A DNA stretch of 5,127 bases, from contig JAAXVE010000068.1 in the NCBI GenBank assembly GCA_013335665.1, positions 1 through 5,127 of the forward strand, read 5' to 3'. The notes under the pieces are model-generated. The model saw only the letters and a list, made by a program, of their open reading frames with translations. It ran no database searches and was not told the DNA's origin. The stretch comes from Candidatus Falkowiibacteriota bacterium (GTDB taxonomy: Bacteria; Patescibacteriota; Patescibacteriia; Patescibacteriales; GWE2-39-37). Position numbers and translations under genes: made by a program. Below, in pieces: positions 4,458-5,127 of this stretch; position 1 is the first letter of the stretch, and each line of letters opens with the position of its first letter.

Positions 4458-5127
4458 CTATCGCCTCGCCTTTGTCTTCACCTTTTTGCGCGGCGCCTTC
4501 GCCTTTACTTTTTCTTCCTTTTTCAAAACTTCTTTTTCAAATGCGGCTGACGTCGCTTTCAATTCCTCGTCCGCGGCTAAGATGTCAGGGTTAACCTCGA
4601 GCGCCATATTATTCAAGCCCAAAAGGCGCATGCCAGCCAAGGTGCGCACGCGCGACAAAGCCACATAGCCCATACCAAACTCGAAAGATCGACCCAAGTC
4701 TATTTCGGCCGCGTCTAAGCTCATACCTTGGCTCTTGTGAATGGTGATAGCCCAGGCCAAGCGCAAAGGCACCTGGCGGATGCTCGCCAAAATCGTGTCG
4801 TCGTCACCGACCATCCACATCTCCGGTTTGGCCACGATCCGCTTGCCTGCATGAGTCAACACGATCGGCATCTTCGTTTCTTCGTCGAATCCGTCGACCA
4901 CACCGGTCGTACCGTTGACATAACCAGCTTCAAAATTGTTCTTGACGAACATGACTTGGGCGCCAATCTTCAAGCGCAGCATTTCAGGTGCTAAACAGCC
5001 GTCTCTGAGCATAGAAGATAACTTCTCATTCCCATGACTGCGCATTTCGTAAAGCTTGATGTTGCCCTTAAGCCTGCGCAACTCCTGGTCATTAACCTGA
5101 TCGACGTCCAAGTTATGCGAGAAAAGT
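4458..5127 (-). CDS. PIF1/RecD-like ATP-dependent DNA helicase, C-terminal part, 5' end outside window
   Basis: Superfamily 1B helicases of this type unwind DNA 5' to 3' in replication and repair. The frame stays open to the right edge: LFSHNLDVDQVND at the edge corresponds to the LYTHN-x-DVD-x-IN segment of PIF1-like proteins. The codon at 5111 is TTG inside this conserved motif and is not a start. In the 222 visible residues, LKIGAQVMFVKNN (52-64) and NGTTGVV (71-77) form the conserved region after the second ATPase lobe. LAWAITIHKSQGMSLD (123-138) and GYVALSRVR (153-161) are helicase motifs V and VI, including the Gln-Gly and Arg used for ATP and DNA. After about residue 190 there is a Lys/Arg/Ala-rich tail ending KVKTKARR, likely DNA-binding or disordered, in place of a further folded domain. 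Walker A and B lie outside the window. Stop is TAG. Confidence 0.92.
   Translation of the reverse strand, partial: LFSHNLDVDQVNDQELRRLKGNIKLYEMRSHGNEKLSSMLRDGCLAPEMLRLKIGAQVMFVKNNFEAGYVNGTTGVVDGFDEETKMPIVLTHAGKRIVAKPEMWMVGDDDTILASIRQVPLRLAWAITIHKSQGMSLDAAEIDLGRSFEFGMGYVALSRVRTLAGMRLLGLNNMALEVNPDILAADEELKATSAAFEKEVLKKEEKVKAKAPRKKVKTKARR

Noticed and set aside
4458..5111. Helicase beginning at the TTG codon at 5111 as a complete 217-residue gene.
   Set aside because: The frame continues to the edge with LFSHN directly before it, part of the conserved PIF1 segment, and the ATPase motifs are missing. The gene is therefore partial, not a short complete gene.

Overview
The window reads as ordinary bacterial chromosome, most probably from a Candidate Phyla Radiation (Patescibacteria) lineage or a similar small-genome bacterium. 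This is an inference from four things: short genes, many small uncharacterised membrane proteins, weak or absent Shine-Dalgarno sites in front of most genes, and a PIF1-type helicase with a lysine-rich tail. Every supported gene is on the minus strand, so the biological order runs from position 5127 down to 1. The standard bacterial code fits. UGA acts as a real stop at the 398-residue gene, where a strong terminator follows within 12 bases, and it probably does so at the DUF1294 gene. This argues against the UGA=Gly code of Gracilibacteria/Absconditabacteria.

Layout in transcription order: (1) 5127-4458, the C-terminal third or so of a PIF1/RecD-like helicase whose start lies outside the window. 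(2) 4447-3552, a probable transcription unit with a candidate promoter, a structured leader, a four-helix HEAGH membrane metalloprotease-like protein, and a tiny membrane-protein gene that overlaps it by 8 bases and carries an internal TAG. It closes with an intrinsic terminator. (3) 3531-2200, a self-contained single-gene unit with a near-consensus promoter, the only strong Shine-Dalgarno site in the window, a 398-residue unrecognised protein with a basic HWRRGHWR motif, and a strong terminator. (4) 2105-1376, a 207-residue coiled-coil protein ending in a Cys/Asp/His-rich tail, followed by a terminator. (5) 1361-1, a tightly packed operon: a small coiled-coil/two-helix membrane protein, an unrecognised soluble protein, a DUF1294 membrane protein, and the first 33 residues of a TspO/MBR tryptophan-rich sensory protein that leaves the window.

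The points most worth a second look are the interrupted mini-gene coupled to the metalloprotease, the isolated and strongly expressed-looking 398-residue gene, the Cys/Asp/His tail protein, and the TspO-DUF1294 operon with two unknown partners. I found no CRISPR array, tRNA, rRNA, insertion sequence or complete new multi-gene defence system.
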